Assembly (NCBI GenBank): GCA_030141605.1
Contig: JAQGDQ010000158.1
Location: 374,001-438,000, forward strand
Length of the DNA stretch: 64,000 bases
DNA from: Tubiluchus corallicola
Taxonomy: Eukaryota > Priapulida > Priapulimorpha > Priapulimorphida > Tubiluchidae
Direction of reading: 5' to 3'
The notes under the pieces were generated by a model. The model was not told the origin of the DNA. It did not search any database and was given only the letters and a program-made list of their open reading frames with translations. Shown piece by piece: positions 11,266-26,200 of this stretch. Both the position numbers and the translations under genes were made by a program. Positions within the stretch are counted from its first letter, which is position 1. Every line of letters begins with the position of its first letter.

Positions 11266-14200
11266 GTAATTGATGTAACTATATACATATATATTGTTGG
11301 CATCCTTCTGTCTCGAAAGACAATGGATTGTGCGCCAAGAGAGTCAGTTATTAATCAAATTGATGGAGCTGCAGCGTCGACTGTGACTGAGCAGTCCGAT
11401 CCTTGAGCGGCAGTTACGGCTGCAGGTTGCACATAGGAAGGCTGTTTCATCCGGGTGAGGTAGGGCATCTTTCTGATGCCTGCGAGTCCTTTTATCCTCT
11501 TGTTTTGTCCTATATATATATACATATATAGATTAATATAATATAATATAATGTAAACATGTTAAGATAATTACATATTATAGGTAGGGTTAGGCCAGAT
11601 ACTCAACCAATTTTTGCCTTTTCTTTCTGTGCTCTTCAAAACTTGAAATTATAAACGGGTTGATTTTTATCTATTTCGTCTCATACCGTATGTTTATTAA
11701 ATAATACAATATACATTGCACAATTAATATAACTGTATTGACAGGGGCCTGCAAAAGACCTTATACAGGTCATCTTGCAGCCACCCCTATTTATAACCGT
11801 TACTATTAGAGTAAATTAATTAAGCGATGCTAATAGTGGATTATGAGAGATTTATAACTATATAAGCTTATAAGTAATCAACTGTATAATAAAATCATGT
11901 TAATAAAACAAAAACCATGTTAACACCAACATAATTAGCTAAACAACAACAAGTACTTTTCACAGTTCACTAGGCAGACAACATTAACAGTTAAAATTAC
12001 AATGATTACAATGTATTAAATTGAAGCAAGTTTCAAGCAGTGAGCAAGTTGCTAATTGGAATTATAATTCCTATCAAAATGTAAGAGGTAAGTACATACT
12101 TTTTATAATTATGTTCTTGTTTTACAAATGACGCTAGTTTTTCATACTAGGCTAGACCTTGGATATGTATGACATATAGTAAGTCCTCACTTAACTACGC
12201 TAATGCTTTCCAGTGGGAATTTTATCTAGATATTTAGTGTGGTTGCTGTAGCAACAGGTGGCAGGCAAAATTTCTTGGCATAAATTCATTATCAGGCCTC
12301 GATTGATTCAAACGGCTAGTTGTCAGCCACGAAGCAAAACATATACTTGTATAATAATTGCACTGTTTGTGTTACTAGTGCATCTTTACAACAGAATAAG
12401 GAAACATGTACTGTTTTAGTGAATAAAATTAGATAAAAAATTTGTTGATAAAATAAAAATTGGCTTTGAGCAAAGTAAAAAATCGTCGTTAAAACGAAAC
12501 GTGCGTTAAGTGAGAAAAAGGTGTGAAATGTTCAGTGTCGTAAAAACGAAACATCACTAAACGGGAAGTCATTAAGCGATGACTTACTGTACTACTTTCT
12601 TAATATTATTAGAAATAAATCAAAATTATAGTTGCAGAATAATCATGAAACACTTAGATTGGAACACGGGGTAATTCCTTGTCAAATTAGAGCTCGAATT
12701 AATAGTCTCCAGGTGACCATCTCAGATTTGCTTGAAAAGATTCTCAGAAATACTTCAGTACCGGTGATGAATCTAGTTCTTGAGTTACTAGGTTTTTAAA
12801 ATAAGGTGTATGCTATTTATTTTTATCGCGACTGCCCAATTTTCATTTTGGCACGTATGAGCTTCCATATCTTGAAAAATAAATGTTGTATGGAGCTAAA
12901 TGTGTGCACTATGTGTAACCTGCATCTGAATTTCATCTTTGAAGTGTCTGATTATCTTACATGGTTTTTCACTTCAAATTACAATTACATATTTTCAGAA
13001 TCATCAGCATAGAAGCCATTCAAATTTTTGCGGTGCGAAGTACGCTGATGTGTCTACTTGTGGTCCTGTTTTCAGCTTTAAGCCAAACTTCCTTCTATAC
13101 TGATAGACCTTCTATTATTACCACATTCGAGATTTGTAATTTATAAACAAAAAAAATAGAATCTAAATTCATTTATTAAGCAATGAATAAGTAATATTTC
13201 TAGGCCATGTTTATTAGAAATGTTTACGAAAACTTAAAATACATTGTTGTTGATTGATACAGTACATAATTATGTATAATACCTAAATAAATTAAAAAGT
13301 TTTAAACTAAACTGTCACATATGATAATAAATAAATTTCAGCAATAAGTGATCAATTGCTGAATTTTACAGAGTTAGACCATCTGTAGTCCAAGTCAGAA
13401 ATGAACTCTTGTGTATCTGCTTTGTGCAAAAAATGGGGAGAATCACCTACTACCGTATTTTCCCGTGTATAAGAGACCCTTGTGTATAAGAGACCCCTTC
13501 AATTTTTAGGCAAAAATTCTGGAAAAAAGTTTTTTCAGACGGACATTTTTAGAGGGTAGAGTACAACTTTTTTCAACTCAGTGCGGTACTGAAAACAAAA
13601 TAAAACCAGTTAATGTGTTGTAGAAAAAGAGTACTGGTATATATTAAAGTGCGTACCTGCAAACCTGTAACAGGAAAGGAGATAATGCCTGTGTCACGAT
13701 GCTTGTATTGCTTACAACCGCTTCATAGTCGAACGCGACACGCAAAACAGTTGTAGAGCACTTATTTCTTTAAAATCATTAGTGTCACAATTTATGCATC
13801 TTATTGAAAAGACTTACTCCCATGTATAAGAGACCCCCTATTTTTAAAGTGAAAATTCTGAGCAAAAAAGGGTCTCTTATACACGGGAAAATACGGTAAT
13901 TCATAAGTTATGACCTATAATAATTTATAAATGAACTAATCAGTTATTATTATAGTCAATTATATGATGCATATATATATATATTTGCTGCATGATTCTG
14001 TTGCTCTAGGTTAATTAACTCAAGTAAAATACTAGAGTTTTCTGGTAGTTAAAACTGCTACAAATCAAGCATTTGCCTTTATTAATAAAGGTTCAACTGT
14101 TAGTGTATAATAGCAAAGATAATAGCACAATATAATATATCATTAATATCAAAAATAATAGCGTGGTTTATTAGTTAACATTTCTGTTGTTTTCTGTACG

Positions 14201-17200
14201 TTGACATTTTTCTCAAGTGGCAGCACTGCAACTTCTCTATGTCTTTGTTAAATAATCATGTTTTTGTATTTTGTTTAGGTTGTTTCATCATTTGATTGGT
14301 TGAAGCCTATAAAGAACTCGATAACTTACAATGCCCATCGAGCGAGGGAAGAGAGGCAAAGACAGAAGATGAAACAAGCACTCACAGGTGATTAGTTACC
14401 AGAAGTTATGTTGTAAAGAGAAAGCTATGAAATCATTTGCAATAGAACATTGTCATCACGATATTATCACTTTCATCGTCATTGTCTTCAATATCATTGT
14501 CCTTTGCATCTTCATCATCACAATCACCTGCATAATTATTATCTTTGTCAACATCTATAATAGCAAAAATATAAAAAAACAGCTTAGCTTCATGGCCATT
14601 TTTAAAAGTGTACATTGACCATCGTTGTCTTTATTGTTGTTGTCATCACCATCATCAAAATCAATTCTATCAATGTTATCACTGTCATCATCATCGTTGT
14701 CATATTCATTATTCATCTTTTGCTAATAATGACAATGATGCTGTCTAATTTGAAATTTGTCACTAAAAGCCTGGCTGTTTTGTGTATGAATGAATGTTAT
14801 CCCAGTGAGAAACTTTGTAACTTTGTTATATGAGAGCTCTTTACTGTGCATTGTTTTAAGCATCCCATACTGTCCAAGATGAAAATCTCTTGCTACCTTT
14901 ACATTCACGAGTACTCTTTACTGTGCATTGTTCTTAAGTGTCCCATACTCTCCAAGATGAAAATCTACCTTTACATTCACGAGTACTCTTTACTGTGCAT
15001 TGTTCTTAAGTGTCCCATACTCTCCAAGATGAAAATTTCTTGCTCCCACTTCCGGTTCTTACACCTCGTTTACATTACACACTAGTAAATTGGTGCCGAT
15101 GAGGTACGTGTCAACACTTCTGCAACATTGCAAAGTTTTGCTTGCTAAGAACAATTTAGAACAGCACATAAAGAACCTGATCCCAAAGACTTCTTAGACG
15201 TTAGTAAGCAGTACATTTATCTAGTAAAATGCTTTGGTTCATTGCACTACCTGTTGCATTAGCACATACATGTTTGACATCATACATTTTTCTTTTATCT
15301 AAAACAAAATTGTATAATATTTCCTTTTTCGTAACAAATTGTAGTTACTGCTTGTAATTGTCACCAATTGTGTTCATTGTTTACAGTCCTGTTTGCAAGT
15401 TTGGAAACAGGTTTGTTAGTTTGCAAGTATTTTCCGTAAATTTCTGGCACAAATTAGTTCCAGACATTGTTGCATCAATTACATTGTTATTTGTAAGTTG
15501 CATTGTTCATAATTTTTAACAATCTTGCAAAGAAACTTTAATTCTACATTTCATTTTCTAAACTTATTTTTCTGTTTTAATTTTTTTTCAGAAGCAGGGG
15601 TGTATGAAGAAAATATGACTCTGGATTGTATGAAGACTGTTCACGTAGGTTTTTACCACTCAGTACCTTCAATCAGACGATTTTTGCATGAAATTTATGT
15701 TGCATTTTTTAACGCTTTTGACGTTTTGAAATTGATATTTTGATCGTGAATTCAGATTTGTGGAGGTTAAATTTGCTTGAACATAAATTAAAATGCAATT
15801 TTAGTAACTGTTCAAAATGGCGTTATAAACATTGCATGCAACAAGGAAAGCAAGTTAGGAAATAACCGTGTTATGTTATGTTATGTTATTAAATGTTATC
15901 AAATAAATTATGGTATTAACTAATAACTTGAGGTGGAATCACTAAATTGAACAGGCCCAACATGCTATTTTTTTTAATGCATAGGTGCCTGTTTCATATT
16001 GTATTTTGCTCAGAACAGTGATAGAGTTAAACTCTGTGGCATGTGTGAATTTTAAATATCTTTTGTGATTAATAATATAATGTGTTAAGAAGGCAGTGCA
16101 TCATTTGAAGAATGTTAGAGCTCTGTTTATTGGAAACTTGAACCTTTTTATAGTTAGTTTATTAACTGTAACTCTACATAATTACATAATACAGTATAAC
16201 ATTGGTAACTAGAAAATTAAATATAGTCCAATAAGAACATTATCAGAATGTCACTTCACGAACTGACGTGTAACAAACATGAGAGTAATTTCTATCAATT
16301 TCTATTCATAAGGAAATTATGGCAGGATTTTAGTTCGACAAAAGTGAGCCTATTGTTAGTATAACACAAACCATTTGGTAAATAAGTACAATACTTTATA
16401 ACAAATTTTAAATGCGTGATCATTTTCAAGTACTGCGGTAATATTAGAAAATTCAACATTCGTGAACTAATTTCTAACGTTTTAGGTTTTTTGCATTTTT
16501 GAAACATGGTTTTTGAGCTGGACAGCACCATATTCACACAGCCTGTTTTTAGCTCCATCTTCCCGTCTTGCTTTTTAATCATGCTGTTGTAAATGCATTT
16601 CTGCTTTGTTATTTTGAACATTACTATAATGCTACTATTTTTGCAGCGCTTCATTGAGGAGTCAAAGGCGGCACAGCAGAAACATGTTAATGAAAAGGAA
16701 CAGTTAGCAAAAGCCAAGTCTGACAGTCAGCCGTCCAACAACCAAACTAAGGTAAATGCCTTTCAGTATTTCATAAAAATAATCCATGAGTTAACGATGC
16801 TAAACGTATGTGTTTGGATGTAAATAATCTTACTTTCAATTAAAATCTTAAAACAAAAACAGAATGCTTGGAACACTTGTTACTTAATTCTTTTAATGCT
16901 TTAATTGAGTGTAGGCTATATTATTACTTTATCATCATGGTCTTTGTATTATTTAAAGCATTATTGAAATTCTGTACCACCAAGACCCATTTTATAATTT
17001 TATAATTACTAAGCTAGTCATTATTAATAAATCCAAAGTTTTTTCATCTGATTGCATGTGTTCCGACTGATGCATTGAAGCATTTCCTTTCATATGTTTC
17101 TGTTAAAACTTTGAATTTTGTTTACTGCTTTTTTTTCTTATTATGCACAAACATTTACTGAACTGAGTAATTATTTTCTGACTGACTTTGTAGGAGATTA

Positions 17201-20200
17201 CCATTTCTTTGACTCTTAATGCATTTGCTTTTCTGTAGGTGAGCAGTGTTGTGAAGGGCCACACTATTAATGAAGCATTAGGCCTTCTTAAAAAGAAGCC
17301 ACCATTACAGTTGTAAGTATTGCTTTCATTAGTATGTTATATTTTGAAGTATATTGCACTGTAAAATAAATTTTAAGTTCAGTGTGCAACATTTGAAAGA
17401 AGCAAGTAAATTGGAAATGCCTCGCATGAATTACCACTTTTAGTGTGAGAAGGAATGTTGTCCTTGATGCAACTTTTTTTAATGATCTTCGGAACAATTT
17501 TGTTCATATGATAACTCTTGCAAAGCATCTCAGAGTTACACAATGTATTTCAAGCTTCTTAATCTACGAAATTTCATAAACTGCATCTAGAATATGTCCA
17601 GAGAATGACTGCAATCATTTTAAAGTGATTTTACGTAAAAACCTTTCAGCTTTTGTCAGCAGGTGTCTAAATTCAAATAGTGAAGTCATATGTAGTTTTA
17701 TTCCGAATACTGATGTCATTTTAATATGAAATTTTACCCATTGGGAATATCCCCTAATCCTCTGTTGTTTGTATAAATATTTATTTTTATTTGTCTTGCA
17801 GTAATTTTAGATGATGATTTTTAATTAAGTCTTTTACTGTTCCATGGTACTTGTTATGTACTGAAAAAAAAGTGAAATAAATAATAAACAATAAATAATA
17901 ATAATAAATTGTTTCATAAAGTTACATTAGATCTCTTGATAAATGCCACTCAAGAGCATAGGTGTACGGGCCGAATTTTCCAGGGGGCTGAGCCACCCCG
18001 CAGAATTCAGTGCCGACTGGATTTACCTCACCTACCGTGATTAAAAAAATGCCCGGGTTTCCGGCACTTCACATGCTGGCAGGAAGAAATTTCGAGATTT
18101 CCTTTAACGAAAAATATTATTTTATTTTTTTATCATTTAGCGGGTGCGCGAAAAATTTGACGATTGCCTGAAAAAAATGTGTTTGCCCGAATCCAGGAGG
18201 CTGCAGCCCACAGCCCTTCTGACTCGTACGCCTATGCTCAAGAGTTTTCTTACGAACTTTGTAAGGTTTTGTTTAAGATCGTTCTTACAAATGCTGTGAT
18301 CAGAGTTAGACAATCGTCATTCGATCTGAACATTGCTCTGACTGGATTGCATTAAGGTTATAATGCTTGAAATTGGACAATTTCTGGTCAGCAGAAATGT
18401 ACTAAAATGCTTTGGTCTAGTTCATACCTCTTAGAAAAATTACAAACATTTTTGAAAAGAGAATATACAAAAACAAAATTAATTTACCTTCGTTCATTTA
18501 ACAGACAACATTTGCACTAACGGCTGTTTACCGACTTACACTTACCAACAATACAGGTAAGGATGCAACACACAAATAAAATGTAGGGTATATGCCCTGA
18601 CATTGGCAGACGCTAGTATCGAACTCAAGTCTGCGTGGTTGCAGTCCGAAATCTAATCCACTCGGTCACACATCCAAGGACAACATTTTTGTTCCATTTT
18701 AGAACATCTACGGCAACAAAAAGAAACAAAGTCGTCACTCCTGCTGTTGTAGAAAATGGTCGGCTGTCTTGTCGGAATAACGTGTCTTTGGAAGCTGAAG
18801 GTAACAAAGCAATCACGCACAGAGAAAACTGCAGCACTGAGTTTGTAACGACTGCTAGTTCACACCAAACAACTAAGACTATTGCTCAGGTATTGGCATG
18901 TTGTTGGATGAAAAATGCTTATATTCATTTTAACAGTTGGTAATTTTTATAGGTAATTAGTGCACGCCAATTTGCCAATTAATGCACCATTTTGCAGTCG
19001 TGTGATTTTTGGCAGACTATGTATTATGCTGTTTTACTTTACCGCCATTTGTGTATGATTGTTTTTGCTTCTTTCTAACTGTTCAAAAATAAACATTTTT
19101 GCAAGAACTGTGAATGGGTTAATTCACTTTAGTTTGAACACTACGTGGGATGTTCATGTTTTTTCGACGTCCTCGTTTACCATCTCATCTTGCGCTGCCT
19201 CGCAGCAAATTGCGCCCAAGTGCCTGATGAAGTGGTACGTGGCACACAGTACATGGCAAGGAAGTACAAGGCGAGGCAGTACATGGCATCGCAGTGTACG
19301 TGAACATGTGTAGTACACATCAATCTTTCCATAACTTTTGGATAATGATTTAAAATCAGACTTGGTGTTAAAACCGATTAAATTTTAGTTATTTCCAGGC
19401 CGGACTTGGATATTTAAATCTATTTTCAAATCAGACTATGATGTCAAAACCTACTCTATACTATGGTGTCTAATTCCCTATAACATCACCAGCGCTTACC
19501 TAAACTTTGTTATAGTAATAAATTGTGTATATAGTTTATTAGCACTTATGTAACTACTGATCGAATTTACTTGTGTTAATTTTCTTTTATTATAGTATGT
19601 AAACCGTGCAAATTTCATTATATTATATTATAATGACAATAAATTGCTTGCTTACTTACTTAGTATACTACCCTTGAAAAGCTCTGCTACAATATACTAC
19701 CCTGATGGGCGTAGGCATATTGTTCAGGAATTCTCGTCATCAGTTTGATACTGAAAGATGATGTGCTTCTCGAATGATGTCAGTTTTAAACCAAAATGAT
19801 AGTTGGGAATTAAACCAAGTAGCACAGATATTCCGTCAGTTATTTAAAGCGAAGTAAACTTAATTTCAATCAATTATCGCTTATAAAGTAGTCATCTTAA
19901 ATAACCAACAAACTGATACACTGGATGAACCAATTGACATCTATTGAAGTAGCTTTAAGATGTTTACATAATAGCTGTCATAAAAGTAAACTACGTCACG
20001 CTCACCGATCTCCACGGTCATGCTTGCAAATTGTGGCCTAGCATGTTTACAAATCATTTGTTGCTACCATCTGCATTGACTAAAGATCTCCCACTTTGCT
20101 AAAAAACATTGGTTTAAATCCAGGGTATTCAGCTAGCATGACGACTTTACATCAGCCAGTCTTCTATGTCCTCATCTGTCAGTTAGGCATTCTTACGTGG

Positions 20201-23200
20201 CCTTTATAGGTATTAGGTAATAAACTAATTTGTCAATTTTGTATGTTAACTGCTCCGCTGCAGCTCCGCCCACATTTAGTCAAGGCAGTTAGGTTATAAA
20301 CAATGTGCTGTTATTCTTAAACAGGAATTCTGTTCTATGGAGCTGTGCTGCTGTAATGGTGGAATGTAGGTTAAAGCACTGCACTAATGGTGAAATTGGG
20401 CCTTTCTAACACTGCCATGTAGTTAGAAGGACTTTGCATTTGAAAGAGGAAGGTGTGAAAATCAAATTAACAAATATTTAGTCTTTGATTTCTGTTTTAG
20501 GCTACCAGAGTTCACCTGGCTGGCAACGAAAGCAGATTGGATGAAAGTTTTGCACATTTCAGGCTAGTTAACAAGTATAGACTAGGAAGAAAGGTAGGCT
20601 ATATTGTTTAACATTGTATACAAGAAGCTTCTCTGTAGTATTTTAATTCACCGTTGTTAGAGACATACTTGGAGATGTTTTATAGTGGCATCTGTGCATG
20701 CAGAAATGTAGCTGTTTTTGCAAAATAATGCTCTACTTATGCTTATGCCTTACTACAGCTACTGTGTCATTTCTTGATTTTACATGTGGTTCTTTATTAC
20801 CAGATTGCCACCTCTATTCTAGCATTGTTAATATCCCTTTAGATCATAATGGAATCAGAAAGAAGAGATTCTACTGTCTTATTGATACACGAACAACACA
20901 TTGTACTTACTAAAAGCATTCTTTTTTGTCATCAATCTGGTCTCGGTCCCCTGTTCCTCTGAAGGTTTTCCAGTCTGATCTGTGACCTGGCTTTTGCCTG
21001 TAAACAAAATTAGCTTGAATCTTTTCCTAGTAATTTTTTTGGCTTCACTATACCCTGCTGCACTTCTTCCTGTAAATTTTCTCATAATCATGGCTAAGTA
21101 TATGTTTGAGTTGTATATGTTTGAGAACGTTAATTGAATCAAGAATGTCTTAAATGCTTGTAAAAATGCTAATCACCGTTATTAAGAAATTGCACAACAA
21201 TAAAAAACTGCCTGCTAATGTTTTTCTGGGGCAAAGTACCGAACAGAATTATCAAAATTTTGCTTGATGCTAGCAAAGACAAATTTGTAATAGCAGCTGA
21301 ACAATCTGAGCAAATGAACTCACTTTTCATATCATAACAGTTTGCACTGTGAGTTTCAGCATTTTATGAATTTACTTTTGTGTAAATTTAGTATTTTGGT
21401 GTGACAACGATGTTTAATATGTTATTGATTTTTTTATATTGTTCGGCACATTTCAGCTGGTATCCAGCAGTTAACTACAGGGTCTACTGTTGATATTGAA
21501 GAGTTATGGCAGGACCAGAATTTAGTTCGTTATCAAGGATAATTCTCTGGCACTCGTTTGGACTCCTCCCTCAGCAAGGCAAATAGCCAGAGGTAGAATG
21601 GCAAATGAAACTGCCCAGAAACAGATTTCCTGGCAATCTGTTTACTAACCAAGCTCAGTGTTGCTTAAATTCATTTGCCATACGCACTCCGGAACCCAAT
21701 CATCTGTATACAGTCCTTTGGCTGTGCATCCAAAGTGTACAACTTTTGTAATGAAATGTCTTTTTGGGTGTCATAGTATGTTGGGCATCTGTGTCTTTGT
21801 TTATCTGGTTATTATACAATACAAGTGTCTCACAAATCACTGTACACATTTCATTTTGTGTTTTTTAACAAACAAAGTGAAACGTTTGAAAATTGGTACA
21901 GATAACTAAAACATTGGGCAGTTCTTTTGGTCAATTAGAGTCAAAATAATTGCTGCTCTAGTAGACTTTGCTATTCGTTGCCTTCTGCAGGGATCTCAAG
22001 AGTTTAGAGACCAATCCAATGGCATCTCAGGTGTCTTGCATTGAGACGGTCTCTCAGTCCATGAGTAGTGAGTGATGAAGGGCTGCAGCTTGTTGAAAAA
22101 CTACAATGTTAATACTGAGAGATTAGTGTGCTCCTTATTCTTGCATTGAGACGGTCTCTCAGTCCATGAGTAGTGAGTTACGAAGGGCTGCACCTTGTTG
22201 AAAAACTACAATGTTAATACTGAGAGATTAGTGTGCTCCTTTATCTTGCATTGAGACGGTCTTTCAGTCCATGAGTAGTGAGTTACGAAGGGCTGCACCT
22301 TGTTGAAAAACTACAATGTTAATACTGAGAGAATAGTGTGCTCCTTTATCTTGCATTGAGACGGTCTCTCAGTCCATGAGTAGTGAGTTACGAAGGGCTG
22401 CACCTTGTTGAAAAACTACAATGTTAATACTGAGAGAATAGTGTGCTCCTTTATCTTGCATTGAGACGGTCTCTCAGTCCATGAGTAGTGAGTGATGAAG
22501 GGCTGCAGCTTGTTGAAAAACTACAATGTTAATACTGAGAGAATAGTGTGCTCCTTTATCTTGCATTGAGACGGTCTCTCAGTCCATGAGTAGTGAGTGA
22601 TGAAGGGCTGCAGCTTGTTGAAAAACTACAATGTTAATACTGAGAGAATAGTGTGCTCCTTTATCTTGCATTGAGACGGTCTTTCAGTCCATGAGTAGTG
22701 AGTTACGAAGGGCTGCACCTTGTTGAAAAACTACAATGTTAATACTGAGAGAATAGTGTGCTCCTTATTCTTGCATTGAGACGGTCTTTCAGTCCATGAG
22801 TAGTGAGTTACGAAGGGCTGCACCTTGTTGAAAAACTACAATGTTAATACTGAGAGAATAGTGTGCTCCTTATTCTTGCATTGAGACGGTCTCTCAGTCC
22901 ATGAGTAGTGAGTTACGAAGGGCTGCACCTTGTTGAAAAACTACAATGTTAATACTGAGAGAATAGGGTGCTCCTTATTCTTGCATTGAGACAGTCTCTC
23001 AGTCCATGAGTAGTGAGTTACGAAGGGCTGCACCTTGTTGAAAAACTACAATGTTAATACTGAGAGATTAGTGTGCTCCTTTATCTTGCATTGAGACGGT
23101 CTTTCAGTCCATGAGTAGTGAGTTACGAAGGGCTGCACCTTGTTGAAAAACTACAATGTTAATACTGAGAGATTAGTGTGCTCCTTATTTTGCACTCACT

Positions 23201-26200
23201 TTCCGCTGAACTTCAATTAAGTAATTGAAGGACCTCATTTCTAATGTTGCTGTAGTCAGAAGTAGCAATGGCGTTGCAGACAAAAATAAATAAAAGAATT
23301 GCCGAAAACCTCTTTCGTTTCACGTAAGAGCTTGCTGAGATTAGAGAAAAATTTGAAATGAAAGTGTATAGTGACCTTTTACCCGCTGTATGTAATGGGT
23401 ACGTTTTTTGTAGTTACCTGGTAAATGGATACCTTTTGGTGTTACCTGTTGTCGGTCTTCACTTCCACATGATGCTCACATAAAAGTGGCATTGACAGTT
23501 TGGTCCAGATATGGGAAGATTTTAAAGGTACATAAATTATTTACATAAAAACTGGCTTATCTCTGTCATATGGAAAATTCTGGAACATTTCCTTTATACA
23601 CCAAACATAATTATATTAAGTCTACATGCACATATGCCGGGTGTCTCAGAAGTGACTACTGTGCACTTTACGTTTTTTATTTCCTCCCAAATAACGTATG
23701 AAAAGTAAATCGAAAATCGAAATGTTTGAAAATAGGTACATATGAGGTAAAGTCTTTTTATGTTGGGTTCCTACGGGTATCCCAATAACTTTAGTTCCTT
23801 CACCACTCTTTCACCTCTCGATACGAGAAATTTCTTTTTGCTTTTATTTATTACTAACTGTCACTCATTATTATATTATATTAAATGTATTTTTTTTAAA
23901 AAATCTTAAAAAGACTCGTAAATAAATTACTTATTTAGTGTGGGGACCTATTAAAATCAATTTAAGCAATTGTGATCAATTTTGGTTTTTATTTCTGGTT
24001 ATTTTTCAGCTTCCGGTTCAAATAGATTATATTACCAATATGATTTTCAGCTTGTTTTTGAAAAAAATCTGCAAAAACCACATGTAGAAATATAGTCGTC
24101 ATTGCCATAAAATCAAGTAATATGACACTCCTTTGCGATGGTAACTTAGCATGCTGGCATCTCCATTTAGACGCAAAGGTTTCTCATAAACATGAAAACG
24201 TGTTTTCATATGTACCATCTTTCTCGTGACGTGTCGTCTCGTAAAATATGCCAGTAAATTGATTATAATTGATTATTGAGTTGCTTTATTATCCAATTTA
24301 TTGATTATGAAAATGTAGCCAATGCCCCACCACCATTACTTATTTAGATACTTAGTACTTAATTACTTAATTGCTTACTTACCTAAATGGCTAATCAGTT
24401 TAAGAACGACTAACAAAATAATTCTTAGTGACAGTGTCAGAGCTTGTGAGATTGGAGTAAAAATTTGAAAAGAAAGGTCAGTATGTATGTTTTTCGAAAC
24501 ACCCTTAAATCAGCAGTATAATTTCAAACTTTGTTGTTTATTATTTTGCATGAAATTTTATTCTGTCTTTCAAGAACATTCTGAGAAGACGGCTAAACAA
24601 ACGTCATTGGGGTTATCCGCTTGTTTACAAGCAGCATGACAGTGATAGGAACAAGAACGTCTGTTACTTTGAAGACTCGGATTCTGATTCTTTTGTGCTA
24701 GAAGATGATTCACAGCAGTCTGACATTACAAGAATCACCAGACAATCAAAACGTAATGTACTTTTTTGGTGAATTTTTGTTAATAAAACCAGCATTTCAT
24801 GGGGTTCGGGACTTCGGCAACTATCCAAAAATTTCCAAGTCCGACAGTCGCCATATGTGCTCGAAAACATCCCCAAATAGTCGCAAAACATAGTTTACAA
24901 GTGTTTTCCATTGTCGCCAAATGGGCGCTCGTTTCAGCAAAAATTTTAAAATGTTAAAAGTTTGTCGCAAGAGTCACAAAACTTGCCACCTCATAAAAAC
25001 TTCTGAAAACTGTCGTAAAGTTACCTAAAAATGCGTAGAACCCGCGCAGATATGTCGCTGGTGATGTCCTTCTCGCAAAATCTGCAAAAACCTGGAGAAC
25101 ATTTGGAGACACTTTTGAGAATGCTGTGATGACTGTGTTTTCCAATATTTTGACAACATTGTAGAGAACCTCGCTTGTCCTAAGCTTCTTTTTACGAAAT
25201 AGTCATGCAATGATCGCAGTTACTCTCTTTTATTAACTATAATGAATTACAAGTATAATAGCTATTCAAAATGGAATATATGGCTTAGTCCTGCAGTCTG
25301 CTTTGGAAGGCCATCCCTACTTAACTACAATTTAAAACCATAATTTTGATATACTAACCACTAAATTTCTTTCCACTTTTATCCACCAAATTTTTATGGT
25401 ACTGCAATGGTGCTTCTGGTACAGCAATGAGTATTAGTGGCCAAATGCTGTCTCTGAACAGCAGGTACATTACATATGGAAAAACCAATGAATTTTGACA
25501 CTTCTCAATTTTATTCACAGTGGAGCACACTCGAAGATTCATGGAAATATATCATTGCTAATTTCGTAGTCCAGACAAACTCCATTCACATATAGATAAA
25601 GTGAATGCCTTTACAAGTTCACCGTCAACAGCTCTTGACACTTATAACGATTAGAGACAAGCTCTATTTATTGCGAGAACTCGTTGTAGTTCCTAACTAG
25701 CTGCTAATTCCTTACTTACTGAGCCTAATTTCTGAGTAGGTCTGAATGCTGCTTGCAAGATCTGTCACTCTGTCACAAGATTTGCTGGCAGTCATCTCTT
25801 ACTTACTATTGAAGAGTAATTTTTAGTTTAATTTTGCTTTCTGGTGTGAACTCACTTGCTAGTCGCTTGGCGAGAAAGCTCTACAAGTCTGCGTGCACCA
25901 TTAATGACAGTTTTGTTAAATTAACTTACTAATTAAAAATAACTTCTTACTTGTTGCAGTAAAGTTTAAAATGGAGATTATTAGTATAATATTTAGTTTT
26001 GCACTTGGAAGGTTATGTGGCTTCCTATTCTCATATGCTGATGCTTGTAACAGTACAGTAGGTGCTGCTTAATAGACTCACTTTGGGATGAAACTGTTTT
26101 GACCCCATTAACCTGCTCAAAATATTAGCCGACAGGTGTAGCATTACTACTATAGAACTATGAGTCAAAGCTGTACTTGACATGACCATTTCTACATATT

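Larger units (their letters stand above)
11266..14278. other. UIMC1-like intron 1
   Basis: 3-kb intron made largely of repeats: two TA-flanked MITEs (12177-12589, 13453-13896) and AT-rich simple sequence near 11510-11560. No other exon is supported. Confidence 0.5.

Noticed and set aside
22033-23190. CRISPR-like regular repeats
   Set aside because: Repeats of 105 bp are contiguous with no unique spacers, in an animal intron; this is a minisatellite.
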